Below the pieces are notes generated by a model. That model was not told where the DNA came from, did no database searches, and worked only from the letters and a program-made list of their open reading frames with translations. Shown here piece after piece: positions 8,623 through 16,816 of a stretch of 56,152 nt of DNA. Origin of the DNA: XN24 sp047921455 (lineage in GTDB: Bacteria > Pseudomonadota > Gammaproteobacteria > Steroidobacterales > XN24); contig JBLRWC010000015.1 of assembly GCA_047921455.1 (NCBI GenBank), positions 1 through 56,152 on the forward strand, read 5' to 3'. Each line of letters opens with the position of its first letter. Position 1 is the stretch's first letter. Made by a program: the position numbers and the translations under genes.

Positions 8623-9116
8623 TGGCCGCGCTGGCGAACATCGCGGCCGGAGTGCGACTCGCCGTCTTCGACGTCGACGGCGTGTTCACCGACGGCCGCA
8701 TCTGGATGGGCACCGACGGCGTCGAGTACAAGGCGTTCAGCGTGCGCGACGGCGTCGGCATCAAGCAACTGCTGGCCGCCGGCATCGAGGTCGCCATCAT
8801 TTCCGGGCGAGCATCTTCCGCGGTGGACCGGCGCATGGCCGAACTCGGCGTCACGCGCATCGTGCAGGGTTGCGCGGACAAGGCAGCCGCGCTCGCGCAG
8901 CTGTTGCGCGATACCGGGATCGAACCCGGGCGGACGGCTTACCTCGGCGACGACACGCCGGACCTGCCGCCGATGCGCGTGGTCGGCCTGCCCTGCGCGG
9001 TCGCGGACGCGCATGCCGAGGCGCGCGCCGCCGCGGCCTGGACCTCCACGCTGCCCGGCGGCCGGGGCGCGGTGCGTGAATTCTGCGAATTCCTGCTGGC
9101 GGGACGCGGCGCATGA
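8622..9116 (+). CDS. kdsC: 3-deoxy-D-manno-octulosonate 8-phosphate phosphatase
   Basis: HAD-superfamily phosphatase that removes phosphate from Kdo-8-phosphate to give Kdo. The 164-residue product has motif I FDVDGVFTDG with the nucleophile and acid/base Asp at 17 and 19, motif II IISGRAS, and motif IV YLGDDTPDLPPM. It is a cap-less HAD protein slightly shorter than E. coli KdsC. It shares one base with the kdsD stop and its TGA overlaps the lptC ATG (ATGA). Confidence 0.95.
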   Translation: MAALANIAAGVRLAVFDVDGVFTDGRIWMGTDGVEYKAFSVRDGVGIKQLLAAGIEVAIISGRASSAVDRRMAELGVTRIVQGCADKAAALAQLLRDTGIEPGRTAYLGDDTPDLPPMRVVGLPCAVADAHAEARAAAAWTSTLPGGRGAVREFCEFLLAGRGA

Positions 9117-9667
9117 CCGCGGGACAGAAACTTGGCTTGCTTGCCCTGGCGGCACTGGCGGTCGGCAGCTGGTGGCTGAACCAGCGCATGGACGGCACAC
9201 CGGTCCTGACCGAGGAACGGCCGCCGCCGGACGGCTTTTATATGACCGAGGCCGAGATCACCACTGCCGGCACCGACGGCCTGCCGCGCTACCGGGTCAT
9301 CGCCAACGAAATTCGCCAGGTCACGCTGGGCGGGCCGACCCGGCTGCGCGAAGTGCGCGTGGAGTACAACATCTATTCGCCGGCGCCGTGGCTGCTGACC
9401 GCGCCGGAGGGCGTCCTGTCGGCCGACCAGGCCTTGCTGGAACTCTGGGGCGGCGTCGAGGTGCTGGGCGAATCCGGCGATCATGAGCGCACATCGTTGC
9501 AGACCGAACGCCTCGAAATCGACACCACCAGCCACATTGCCCGCAGCGAGGTGGAAGTCAACGTAGCGCTGGGTCCGCAGCAGCTGCGCGCGATCGGCCT
9601 GGTGGCCTACTTACTGGAAGAGCGGCTCCAGTTACAATCCGAAGTTCATGGCCGTTTTCTTCCCTGA
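9113..9667 (+). CDS. lptC: LPS export ABC transporter periplasmic protein LptC
   Basis: Bitopic inner-membrane protein that takes LPS from LptBFG and passes it to the periplasmic LptA bridge. The 184-residue product has one N-terminal membrane helix (about residues 5-20, LGLLALAALAVGSWWL) and then a beta-jellyroll domain, with the family-typical YMTEAEITTAGTDGLPRYRV and YSPAPWLLTAPEG. The sequence is fairly divergent, so the call leans on context between kdsC and lptA. It overlaps kdsC by ATGA and lptA by 20 bases. Confidence 0.92.
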   Translation: MTAGQKLGLLALAALAVGSWWLNQRMDGTPVLTEERPPPDGFYMTEAEITTAGTDGLPRYRVIANEIRQVTLGGPTRLREVRVEYNIYSPAPWLLTAPEGVLSADQALLELWGGVEVLGESGDHERTSLQTERLEIDTTSHIARSEVEVNVALGPQQLRAIGLVAYLLEERLQLQSEVHGRFLP

Positions 9668-10280
9668 CTTTCGCAGCCGGCACACCCTGCCGCTGAGCGC
9701 TTGCGCCCTGTGCGCGGTGCTCGCGCTGCTGCTCGCCCCGCCGGCCTACGGCCAGCAACAGGAAATCACCCTGGAGGCCGCCTCGTCCGATTTCGATCGC
9801 CGCAACGAGCGCCTCGTGTTCCAGGACATCCGTGTCCGGCAGGGCGACATCGAGATTTCCGCCGACCAGGCCGAGTCCCGCGATCTCGATTTTTCACGCG
9901 GCTCCTGGCTGTTTCTCGGCAATGTTCGCATCAGCAGCCCGATGGGCCAGATCGAATCGGCCCGCGCCAGCGTCAGCTTCACCGACCATCGCCTCCACAA
10001 GGCGACCGCCGAGGGTTCGCCGGCGACCTTTAGCCGGACCTTGCCCGAGCCCGAAAACCGCACCGTGACGGGTACCGCGAACCGGATCGTTTACGACCTG
10101 GTCGAGGGCGAGCTCGAGCTGGCCGGCAAGGCCATGCTGCGCGACGGGCTGCGGGAAGTCAGCGGCGGGCGACTCGTCTACCGGATCACCGAGGATCGCC
10201 TGATCGCCAGCACCGACGATGAAGGTATCGATCGCGTCCGGATCATCATCACGCCGCCCGAAGAGGACGACGCGCCATGA
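9648..10280 (+). CDS. lptA: LPS transport periplasmic protein LptA
   Basis: Periplasmic OstA/LptA beta-jellyroll protein that polymerises into the bridge carrying LPS to LptDE. The 210-residue product has a signal peptide ending near AYG-QQ (about residue 36), then an OstA core (ITLEAASSDFDRRNERLVF, DIEISADQAE, GTANRIVYDLVEGELELAG) and an acidic end. The start lies 20 bases inside lptC; the TGA overlaps the lptB ATG. Confidence 0.94.
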   Translation: MAVFFPDFRSRHTLPLSACALCAVLALLLAPPAYGQQQEITLEAASSDFDRRNERLVFQDIRVRQGDIEISADQAESRDLDFSRGSWLFLGNVRISSPMGQIESARASVSFTDHRLHKATAEGSPATFSRTLPEPENRTVTGTANRIVYDLVEGELELAGKAMLRDGLREVSGGRLVYRITEDRLIASTDDEGIDRVRIIITPPEEDDAP

Positions 10281-11002
10281 GCACGCTGCGCGCCGAGGGC
10301 ATTGCAAAAAGCTATCGCTCGCACCAGGTCGTGCGCTCGCTGTCGCTGTCCATTTCCAGCGGTGAGGTAGTCGGCCTGCTCGGACCGAACGGCGCCGGCA
10401 AGACGACGGCCTTTTACATGATTGTCGGCCTGGTGCCATGCGACAAGGGCCGGATCATGCTCGACGACGCGGACATCACGGCCTTGCCCATGCATCGGCG
10501 CGCCCGTCTCGGCGTCGGCTACCTGCCGCAGGAAGCTTCCGTGTTCCGCGGCCTCACCGTTGAGCAAAACATCCTTGCCGTGCTTGAAACGCGCAAGGCG
10601 CTCGATTCGCTCGGCCGTCGCCAGGCCCTCGAGGAACTGCTCGAGGAACTGAATATCGGCCATATCCGCGACAGCAAGGGCCTGAGCTTGTCGGGCGGCG
10701 AGCGCCGCCGCGTCGAAATCGCGCGCGCGCTGGCCGTCGAGCCGGCCTTCATCCTGCTGGACGAACCGTTCGCCGGCGTCGATCCGATTTCGGTGCTGGA
10801 CATCCAGCGCATCATCGGCCACTTGCGCGATCGCGGCATCGGCGTGCTGATCACCGATCACAACGTGCGTGAGACGCTCGGCATCTGCGGACGTGCCTTC
10901 ATTCTCAGCGGGGGCGAAGTGATCGCCTCCGGCACTGCCGATGAGATACTGGCCAACCGGCAGGTGCGGGACGTCTACCTGGGCGAGCATTTCCGCCTGT
11001 GA
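10277..11002 (+). CDS. lptB: LPS export ABC transporter ATP-binding protein LptB
   Basis: Cytoplasmic ATPase that powers extraction of LPS from the inner membrane with LptF/LptG. The 241-residue product shows Walker A GPNGAGKTTAFYMI, the Q-loop in YLPQEASVFRGLTVEQN, signature LSGGERRRVEIARAL, Walker B FILLDEPFAGVDPIS and the H-loop in LITDHNVRETL. Overlap with lptA (ATGA) shows coupling. The lptFG permease genes are not in this window. Confidence 0.97.
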   Translation: MSTLRAEGIAKSYRSHQVVRSLSLSISSGEVVGLLGPNGAGKTTAFYMIVGLVPCDKGRIMLDDADITALPMHRRARLGVGYLPQEASVFRGLTVEQNILAVLETRKALDSLGRRQALEELLEELNIGHIRDSKGLSLSGGERRRVEIARALAVEPAFILLDEPFAGVDPISVLDIQRIIGHLRDRGIGVLITDHNVRETLGICGRAFILSGGEVIASGTADEILANRQVRDVYLGEHFRL

Positions 11003-11012
11003 CCAACAAGCC

Positions 11013-12461
11013 ATGATGAAACAGTCCCTGCAACTCAAGCTCGGTCAGCAACTCACGCTGACGCCCCAGCTGCAACTGGCGATCCGGCTGCTGCAGCTGC
11101 CGGTGCTCGACCTGCAGGCGGAGCTGCGCGAAGCGCTCGAAAAAAACGTCATGCTTGAAATGGACGACGGCCTCGCGCTCGCGCCGCCGAAGGGCGAACA
11201 GCCAGTGCCGTCCGACAGTATCCCGGGGAACCAGGACAGCGCCCAGGCAAAAACGGACGCGGAGTCGCACCAGGACTACGGCGACGAAATGCCGTACGCC
11301 GATGTGCCGGAATACGGTTTCGGCGGCCAGGGCGGCGGGCCGGCGGAGGAACAACGAGATTACGCGGACGTCAGCGGCAGTTCCCTGCGCGACCACCTGC
11401 TGGCCCAAGTGGACCTGGAATTTCCCGAGGGCGATCGGAAATTCATTGCCACCATGCTGGTCGACGCCATCGACGACGACGGCTACCTAGGCGAGAGCCT
11501 CGAAGAGATTTGCGCCAGCCTGGCCCCCGAGCTGGCCACGGACGTCGACGAGGTGGAGCGCGTGCTCGCCTGCATCCAGCGCTTCGACCCGCTGGGTGTC
11601 GGTGCACGGGACCTGTCTGAGTGCCTGCTGCTGCAGCTCGCGCCATTCGCACCCAACACCCCGGGGCTCGACCTGGTGCGCCGCCTCGCGGCCGACTGCC
11701 TGGCCGAGCTGGCCGAACAGGACTACGGCGCGATCCGGCGCCGGCTGGACTGTAGCGCCGAGGCGCTCGAGCACGCGGTCGCACTGCTGCGCGCGCTCAA
11801 TCCCCGCCCGGGCAGCGCCGCCGATACCCGGCCGCCGGAATACATCGTGCCGGACGTGTTTGTGCGTCGCGGCGAAGACGGCTGGCAAGTAGAGATGAAC
11901 CCGGCGATCGCGCCCCGGCTGCGCGTCAACTCCGCCTACGCGGGCTCGCTGGGACGCAGTGGTGAATATTCCACGCTGCGCAGCCAGCTGCAGGAGGCGC
12001 GCTGGCTGGTCAAGAGCCTGGAGATACGCAACGAAACGCTGGTCCGGGTGGCGCGGGCTATCGTGTCGCACCAGCAGGCGTTCCTCGAGCAAGGCGACGA
12101 GGGGATGCGGCCCCTGGTGCTGAGGGAAATCGCCGAGACCCTGGAGCTGCACGAGTCCACCGTGTCCCGCGCCACCACCGGCAAATACATGCATACCCCG
12201 CGCGGCGTGTTCGAGTTCCGCTATTTCTTCTCCAGCCAGGTATCGGGCAGCGATGGCGAAAGCGTGTCGTCGACGGCCATCCGGGCGCGCATCCGTAAGC
12301 TCATTGCCGAGGAAAATCCGCAGAAGCCCCTGTCGGACAGCGCCTTGGCGCGCGCACTGATTTCAGAGGGCGTCGAAGTGGCGCGCCGCACCGTTGCCAA
12401 GTACCGGGAATCGATGGGATTTCCATCCTCCAACGAGCGGCGCCGAGTGGTCATCCGCTGA
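11013..12461 (+). CDS. rpoN: RNA polymerase sigma-54 factor
   Basis: Alternative sigma factor for -24/-12 promoters, which needs enhancer-binding ATPases. The 482-residue product has the Gln/Leu-rich region I (MMKQSLQLKLGQQLTLTPQL), an acidic region II to about residue 115, the core-binding domain, the DNA-binding helix-turn-helix, and the RpoN box ARRTVAKYRE about 16 residues from the C terminus. The start is ATG 11013 or the adjoining 11016, ten bases after the lptB stop. Position after lptB and before hpf-ptsN-rapZ is the classic proteobacterial rpoN locus. Confidence 0.96.
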   Translation: MMKQSLQLKLGQQLTLTPQLQLAIRLLQLPVLDLQAELREALEKNVMLEMDDGLALAPPKGEQPVPSDSIPGNQDSAQAKTDAESHQDYGDEMPYADVPEYGFGGQGGGPAEEQRDYADVSGSSLRDHLLAQVDLEFPEGDRKFIATMLVDAIDDDGYLGESLEEICASLAPELATDVDEVERVLACIQRFDPLGVGARDLSECLLLQLAPFAPNTPGLDLVRRLAADCLAELAEQDYGAIRRRLDCSAEALEHAVALLRALNPRPGSAADTRPPEYIVPDVFVRRGEDGWQVEMNPAIAPRLRVNSAYAGSLGRSGEYSTLRSQLQEARWLVKSLEIRNETLVRVARAIVSHQQAFLEQGDEGMRPLVLREIAETLELHESTVSRATTGKYMHTPRGVFEFRYFFSSQVSGSDGESVSSTAIRARIRKLIAEENPQKPLSDSALARALISEGVEVARRTVAKYRESMGFPSSNERRRVVIR

Positions 12462-12473
12462 ATCGAAAGCCAC

Positions 12474-12547
12474 CCGGGTCCTCCCTAGCCAGCAGTGGAC
12501 CCGGACTACTAGAATAGGGTTGCAGGCGGGTCGCCGAAGAACCCGCC
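12474..12547 (+). promoter_or_regulatory. Two inverted repeats in the rpoN-hpf spacer
   Basis: The 111-base spacer holds two hairpin-capable repeats. The first pairs CCGGGTCC (12474-12481) with GGACCCGG (12497-12504). The second pairs GGCGGGT (12525-12531) with ACCCGCC (12541-12547) around a 9-base loop and ends 13 bases before the hpf Shine-Dalgarno AAGGAG. Neither is followed by a T-run. They could slow read-through from rpoN, protect the hpf mRNA end, or gate hpf translation; the sequence does not decide. Confidence 0.35.
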
Positions 12548-12572
12548 CCTTCCACTCCCAAGGAGTAAGCAA

Positions 12573-12890
12573 ATGCAGATCAACTTGACCGGTCACCACG
12601 TCGACATCACCGACCCGTTGCGCGATTACGTGCACACCAAGATGGACAAGGTCGTCCGGCATTTTGACAATCTCATTGACGTCCACTGCGTTCTTACGGT
12701 CGAAAAACTTCGCCACAAGGCGGAAGCCACACTGCGAGTGGCGGGCGACACGCTGCATGCGGCCGCGACCGAAGAAGACATGTACGCGGCGATCGACGGC
12801 ATGATCGACCGGCTCGACCGCCAGGTGCGGCGCCACAAGGACAAGCTCACCGACCACCACAACGGCGCCGGTCGCGTACGCGACGCCTGA
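12573..12890 (+). CDS. hpf: Ribosome hibernation promoting factor, short form
   Basis: Binds the 30S decoding region in stationary phase and promotes 100S ribosome dimers together with RMF. The 105-residue product is the short form with only the N-terminal HPF/RaiA domain: MQINLTGHHVDITDPLRDYV, the basic MDKVVRHFDNLIDVHCVL and AAATEEDMYAAIDGMIDRLDRQ. No long-form dimerisation domain follows. A strong AAGGAG lies 8 bases before the ATG. It lies between rpoN and ptsN as in many gammaproteobacteria. Confidence 0.95.
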   Translation: MQINLTGHHVDITDPLRDYVHTKMDKVVRHFDNLIDVHCVLTVEKLRHKAEATLRVAGDTLHAAATEEDMYAAIDGMIDRLDRQVRRHKDKLTDHHNGAGRVRDA

Positions 12891-12923
12891 AGCACGCGGG
12901 CCACCTTCGCCCGGAGTTAATGG

Positions 12924-13400
12924 ATGACTTTCGAATCTCTCCTGCAGCCCAGCCGTGTCCTCGGCAATGTCGAAGCGCGCAGCAAAAAGCACGCCCTCGA
13001 CGTGGTCAGCGAAATGCTGTCCACCGCCACCGACCTCGACCATGGCGAAATATTCCAGAGCATTATCGGCCGTGAAAAACTGGGGTGCACAGCCATCGAA
13101 AACGGCATCGCGATCCCGCACGGACGCCTTGCGGAACTCGAGGCACCGGTCGGCGCGTTTCTCAAGCTGTCTGCCCCGGTCGATTTCGACATGCCGGACC
13201 GGCAACCCGTCGACCTGATTTTCGGCCTGCTCGTGCCCATGAACGCAGACGACGTCGGCTGTCACCACGAAGAGGTTTCCTGGATCGCGACGGCCCTCGC
13301 GGACCATGCCCTGGCCGACGAGTTGCGCCGGGCGACCTCCAGCCGGGCCCTCTACGACCTGCTCGTACAGCACAGCATCGCAGCGGCGGCGACGGCGTGA
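12924..13400 (+). CDS. ptsN: Nitrogen PTS regulatory protein EIIA-Ntr
   Basis: Terminal phosphocarrier of the nitrogen-related phosphotransferase system; it regulates K+ uptake and other targets rather than moving sugar. The 158-residue EIIA-2 domain has the phosphorylatable His66 in GIAIPHGRL and the later LLVPMNADDVGCHHEEV block. The ATG has a GGAG eight bases upstream. The next gene is rapZ, but no HPr-like npr follows, so the phosphodonor gene must lie elsewhere. Confidence 0.95.
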   Translation: MTFESLLQPSRVLGNVEARSKKHALDVVSEMLSTATDLDHGEIFQSIIGREKLGCTAIENGIAIPHGRLAELEAPVGAFLKLSAPVDFDMPDRQPVDLIFGLLVPMNADDVGCHHEEVSWIATALADHALADELRRATSSRALYDLLVQHSIAAAATA

Positions 13401-13419
13401 ACACGAACCGGCGTCGACG

Positions 13420-14325
13420 ATGGAACTGGTAGTCGTCGGCGGCCTGTCGGGCTCCGGCAAGAGCGTGGCGCTGGCCATGCTCGAAGACCTCGAGTGGTAC
13501 ACGCTCGATAACGTGCCCGCCCGGCTGCTGTCGCTCGTGGTCGGCGAACTCATCATGGCGGACGACCCCAAGTTCAGCCACCTGGCGATCGGCCTGGACT
13601 CGCGGCCGCGGGCCGAGGACCTGCCGGTGACGCGGCGGCTGCTCGAGGACCTGCGGGCCCGCGGCATCCATTGCCAGCTCGTCTTCCTGCATGCGTCCGA
13701 ACCGGTGCTGGTGCAACGCTACCTCGACACGCGGCGCCGGCACCCCCACACGCCCGGCGTAACCGGCGACCGGACCCTGGCCGAAGCCATCAGCTTCGAG
13801 CAGGCGCTGCTGACGCCGCTGGCCGAGTTCGCAGACCACGTCTTCGACACCAGCACCATGAGCGTCCACGAGCTGCGCGACATCATCCGGGACCGGGTCG
13901 CGGGCCAGCAGCGCAACCAGGTATCGCTGCAATTCGAATCCTTCGGCTTTCGCCAGGGGATTCCGAAAGACGCCGACTTCGTCTTCGACGCGCGCTTCCT
14001 GCCGAACCCCTACTGGGAGCCCGAGCTGCGCAAGCACACCGGCCGCGATCCAGGCGTCATCGAGTACCTTGCCGCCAGCCCGGAAGTCGAGGCATACCTG
14101 CGCGACATCAAGCGCTTTCTCGGCTCCTGGCTCGGCCGCATCGAGGCGGCCAACCGCAGCTACCTGACCGTAGCCATTGGCTGCACTGGCGGGCGCCACC
14201 GCTCTGTCTACCTGGCGGAGCGGCTCGCCGAGTATTTCCAGGACGATTTTCCCGGCGTCGCCGTGCGCCACGCCGGCCTCGAGCACATGGCCGCCGAGCA
14301 AGGCGCAGCCCCGCCGAATCCGTAG
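13420..14325 (+). CDS. rapZ: RNase adapter protein RapZ
   Basis: RNA-binding adapter that in E. coli hands the sRNA GlmZ to RNase E and so controls glmS and amino-sugar supply for the envelope. The 301-residue product has an N-terminal P-loop domain with Walker A GGLSGSGKS, LDNVPARLL, and a C-terminal domain with the hallmark IGCTGGRHRSVYLAE. The ATG at 13420 lies 19 bases after the ptsN stop. The product ends in AEQGAAPPNP, slightly longer than E. coli RapZ. Confidence 0.96.
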   Translation: MELVVVGGLSGSGKSVALAMLEDLEWYTLDNVPARLLSLVVGELIMADDPKFSHLAIGLDSRPRAEDLPVTRRLLEDLRARGIHCQLVFLHASEPVLVQRYLDTRRRHPHTPGVTGDRTLAEAISFEQALLTPLAEFADHVFDTSTMSVHELRDIIRDRVAGQQRNQVSLQFESFGFRQGIPKDADFVFDARFLPNPYWEPELRKHTGRDPGVIEYLAASPEVEAYLRDIKRFLGSWLGRIEAANRSYLTVAIGCTGGRHRSVYLAERLAEYFQDDFPGVAVRHAGLEHMAAEQGAAPPNP

Positions 14326-14333
14326 CCGCGGCC

Positions 14334-14378
14334 ACGACGAAATCGCCCACGACCAAATCGTCCACGACGAACTCGCCC
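14334..14378 (+). repeat. Three 15-bp tandem repeats between rapZ and the peroxiredoxin gene
   Basis: Three direct copies of a 15-base unit, acgacgaaatcgccc (14334-14348), acgaccaaatcgtcc (14349-14363) and acgacgaactcgccc (14364-14378), with two or three changes between copies. A fourth, badly decayed copy may follow (14379-14393). The array starts nine bases after the rapZ stop and is read in the open frame leading into the peroxiredoxin as HDEIA-HDQIV-HDELA, though no start codon for it is evident. Confidence 0.75.
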
Positions 14379-14431
14379 GCGGCCCGGTTACCCGCGACAG
14401 GGCCCACCACTGGACTCCGCCAGGACACGCC

Positions 14432-14968
14432 ATGAACCGTAAGCTACTCCCGCTCTTTATCGGCCTGCTGGGCCTTGTGCTGGTCAGCGCGACCGCCGCG
14501 CACGCCTCGCCGCCCGAGGGGGCGGCTGCGCCCACCTTCGAACTACCCGACCAGCAGGGCGAAATGAGGCGCCTCGGGGATTACGGCGGCAAGTGGCTGG
14601 TGCTTTATTTCTACCCGAAGGACAACACCCCCGGCTGCACCACCCAGGCCTGCGAGTTCCGCGACAACATCTTCGCCTTCCGGCAGCTGGGCGCGGAGAT
14701 CGTCGGTATCAGCCTCGACGATGTCGAGACGCACCTGGCCTTCGCCGAGCAACACAGCCTGCCCTTCACGCTGCTGGCCGACGAGGGCGGCGTGGTCGCG
14801 CAACGGTACGGCGTGCTGCGTAACTTCGGCATGGTCAAGCTGGCCAGCCGCCAGACCTTCCTGATCTCTCCGGAGGGCGTGGTGGCGCGTCACTACCAAA
14901 AGGTGGACGTCAACCGCCACTCGGAAGAAGTGTTGCGGGACATCGCCGCATTGTCGACCGGCGGCTGA
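14432..14968 (+). CDS. Peroxiredoxin of the BCP/PrxQ family, exported
   Basis: Thiol peroxidase that reduces peroxides with a peroxidatic Cys. The 178-residue product starts with a clear signal peptide (MNRKLLPLFIGLLGLVLVSA, cut near AHA-S), so it is predicted periplasmic, unlike cytoplasmic E. coli Bcp. The BCP core follows: FELPDQQGEMRRLGDYGGKW, YFYPKDNTPGCTTQACEFRD with the peroxidatic Cys and a second Cys five residues later as in the PrxQ class, and GISLDDVETHLAFAEQ. The ATG at 14432 is the only one that yields the signal peptide. Confidence 0.88.
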   Translation: MNRKLLPLFIGLLGLVLVSATAAHASPPEGAAAPTFELPDQQGEMRRLGDYGGKWLVLYFYPKDNTPGCTTQACEFRDNIFAFRQLGAEIVGISLDDVETHLAFAEQHSLPFTLLADEGGVVAQRYGVLRNFGMVKLASRQTFLISPEGVVARHYQKVDVNRHSEEVLRDIAALSTGG

Positions 14969-15052
14969 TTGTTGTTTTTGCCCGGCTGATCGCTTGACCC
15001 CTCGCGGGGGCCTTCACTATCGTGCAGCCTTGCGTTCGCCAGGCGACTGCCC

Positions 15053-16771
15053 GTGTATCCACGTGTGCTGAAATTTTTCCCGATCGTCCATTGGCTCCGG
15101 CTGACCACGCGCCGGGACGTGTTTGCGGACATTTCGGCCGCGGCCATCGTCACCGTGCTGCTCGTCCCGCAGGGCCTGGCCTACGCCATGATCGCCGGTC
15201 TGCCGCCGGTCGTCGGCCTGTACGCAGCGATCATCCCCGCGGCCCTGTACGCGCTGTTCGGCACCAGCCGGGACCTGTCGGTCGGGCCGACCTCTATCGC
15301 CGCCATCATGGTGGCGGCTGCGATCTCCGGCGCCGGCGCCGGCATCGACCCGGTGGCGACGGCCCTGATCCTTGCCGCACTGTCAGGCCTGATCCTGCTC
15401 GCCATGGGCCTGTTGCGCATGGGCGTGTTTGCCAACCTGCTGAGCACGCCGGTGCTGACCGGATTCTCCAGCGGCGCGGCGATCGTCATCATGGCCGACC
15501 AGTTGCGACACGTCGCCGGCATCGAGCTGCCCACCGGGCTGCAGCCCCATGAAATGCTTGCCTACCTCGGCGGGCGCGCCGCGATCCTCAACCCGGAAAC
15601 GCTGCTCCTTGGCGGCGTCGCCCTGGTCTTGCTGGTGATGGCCAGCGGTACGGCGCGCACCGGTCAGCGCCGGCAGGCGATCCTCGCCCGGCTGGCGCCC
15701 GTCATGGTGTTGGCGCTGGGTGCAGGCGTAGTCTATGCCCTTGGCCTGGAGCGCGTCCCGCTGGTGGGGACAATCAGCGCGCGGCCACCCGCGCTGGACA
15801 TCACCATGCCCGGCCCCTCCGCCTGGGTGGCGCTGGCGCCGTCCGCGGCCCTGATCAGCATCATCGTGTACGTCGAAAGCGTCAGCATCGGCAAGTACCT
15901 GGCCGGCCGCCGCCGCGAAGCGGTCGACGCTGACCAGGAACTGATCGCGCTCGGCGCCGCAAATATCGGTTCGGCAATGTCCGGCGCCCTGCCGGTGGCC
16001 GGCAGCTTCAGCCGCAGCATGGTGAACTTCAACTCGGGCGCCCACAGCCAGCTGTCGTCGATCTTTCTCGCCCTGTTCGTCGCCGCCACCCTGCTGGTAT
16101 TCGCGCCGGCCTTCAGCGGCTTGCCGAAGGCCGTGCTGGCCGCAGTGATCATCGTCGCGGTGGCCGGCCTGGTGGACCTGCGCTCCATTCCAGAGACCTG
16201 GCGCTACAGCAAGGCCGACGGCGCCTCGAATCTCGTCACCTTCCTGGGCGTGCTCGCCTACGGCGTCGAGGCCGGGCTGATTATGGGCGTCCTGCTCTCG
16301 ATCCTGCTGTACCTGTGGCGCACCGGGCACCCGAATATCGCGGTCGTGGGCCGGCTGGCGCACTCCAGTGAATTCCGCAGCATCGCCCGACACAAGGTCG
16401 AAACGTGGCCGGAAATCCTGCTGGTCCGGGTGGACGAGAACTTGTATTTCGCCAATGTCGGCCACGTCCAGGACATGATCACGATGGAGCTGCAGAAGCG
16501 GCCCGGCGTCAAGCACCTCGTGCTGGTCATGAGCGGCGTGGGGTTTGTCGACTCGAGCGCGTTGAAGGTGCTGCAACTCGCGGCCGAGACGCTGCGCGAA
16601 GGTGGCGTGACCGTGCATCTCGCGGACGTCAAGGGACCGGTACTGGAACGCCTGCGGCGCACCAAGATCTTCGAGCAGATCGCCCCCGGGCAGGTGTTCC
16701 CGACGCCGCAGGTCGCAGTGAGCGCGCTCAGCCGCGCCGCCGAGCGCGAGAAAGAGCTGATTCCGCTCTGA
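15053..16771 (+). CDS. SulP family inorganic anion transporter with STAS domain
   Basis: Membrane anion transporter or symporter; bacterial SulP proteins move sulfate, bicarbonate or dicarboxylates. The 572-residue product has the SulP membrane domain (about 10-400; LLVPQGLAYAMIAGLPPVVG, SVGPTSIAAIMVAAAI, GSAMSGALPVAGSFSRSMVN) and a C-terminal STAS domain (about 435-550; GVGFVDSSALKVLQLAAETL). The start is GTG at 15053, or a second in-frame GTG at 15065; no ATG lies near. It stands alone, so the substrate cannot be told; bicarbonate is as possible as sulfate. Confidence 0.9.
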   Translation: MYPRVLKFFPIVHWLRLTTRRDVFADISAAAIVTVLLVPQGLAYAMIAGLPPVVGLYAAIIPAALYALFGTSRDLSVGPTSIAAIMVAAAISGAGAGIDPVATALILAALSGLILLAMGLLRMGVFANLLSTPVLTGFSSGAAIVIMADQLRHVAGIELPTGLQPHEMLAYLGGRAAILNPETLLLGGVALVLLVMASGTARTGQRRQAILARLAPVMVLALGAGVVYALGLERVPLVGTISARPPALDITMPGPSAWVALAPSAALISIIVYVESVSIGKYLAGRRREAVDADQELIALGAANIGSAMSGALPVAGSFSRSMVNFNSGAHSQLSSIFLALFVAATLLVFAPAFSGLPKAVLAAVIIVAVAGLVDLRSIPETWRYSKADGASNLVTFLGVLAYGVEAGLIMGVLLSILLYLWRTGHPNIAVVGRLAHSSEFRSIARHKVETWPEILLVRVDENLYFANVGHVQDMITMELQKRPGVKHLVLVMSGVGFVDSSALKVLQLAAETLREGGVTVHLADVKGPVLERLRRTKIFEQIAPGQVFPTPQVAVSALSRAAEREKELIPL

Positions 16772-16776
16772 GCGCC

Positions 16777-16800
16777 CGGCCAGCCGCCAAGGCTGGGCCG
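16777..16800. terminator. Hairpin between convergent sulP and pyk
   Basis: CGGCCAGCC (16777-16785) can pair with GGCTGGGCCG (16791-16800) around a 5-base loop, with one bulged G. It lies six bases after the SulP stop and 17 bases beyond the pyk stop, where a shared terminator is expected. There is no T-run on either side, so intrinsic termination is uncertain. Confidence 0.35.
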
Positions 16801-16816
16801 TGACGGACGCAACTCG

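Noticed and set aside
12508..12524. A sigma-54 promoter before hpf, because of TTGC near rpoN
   Set aside because: The GG that must lie ten bases before GC is absent; the position holds TA.
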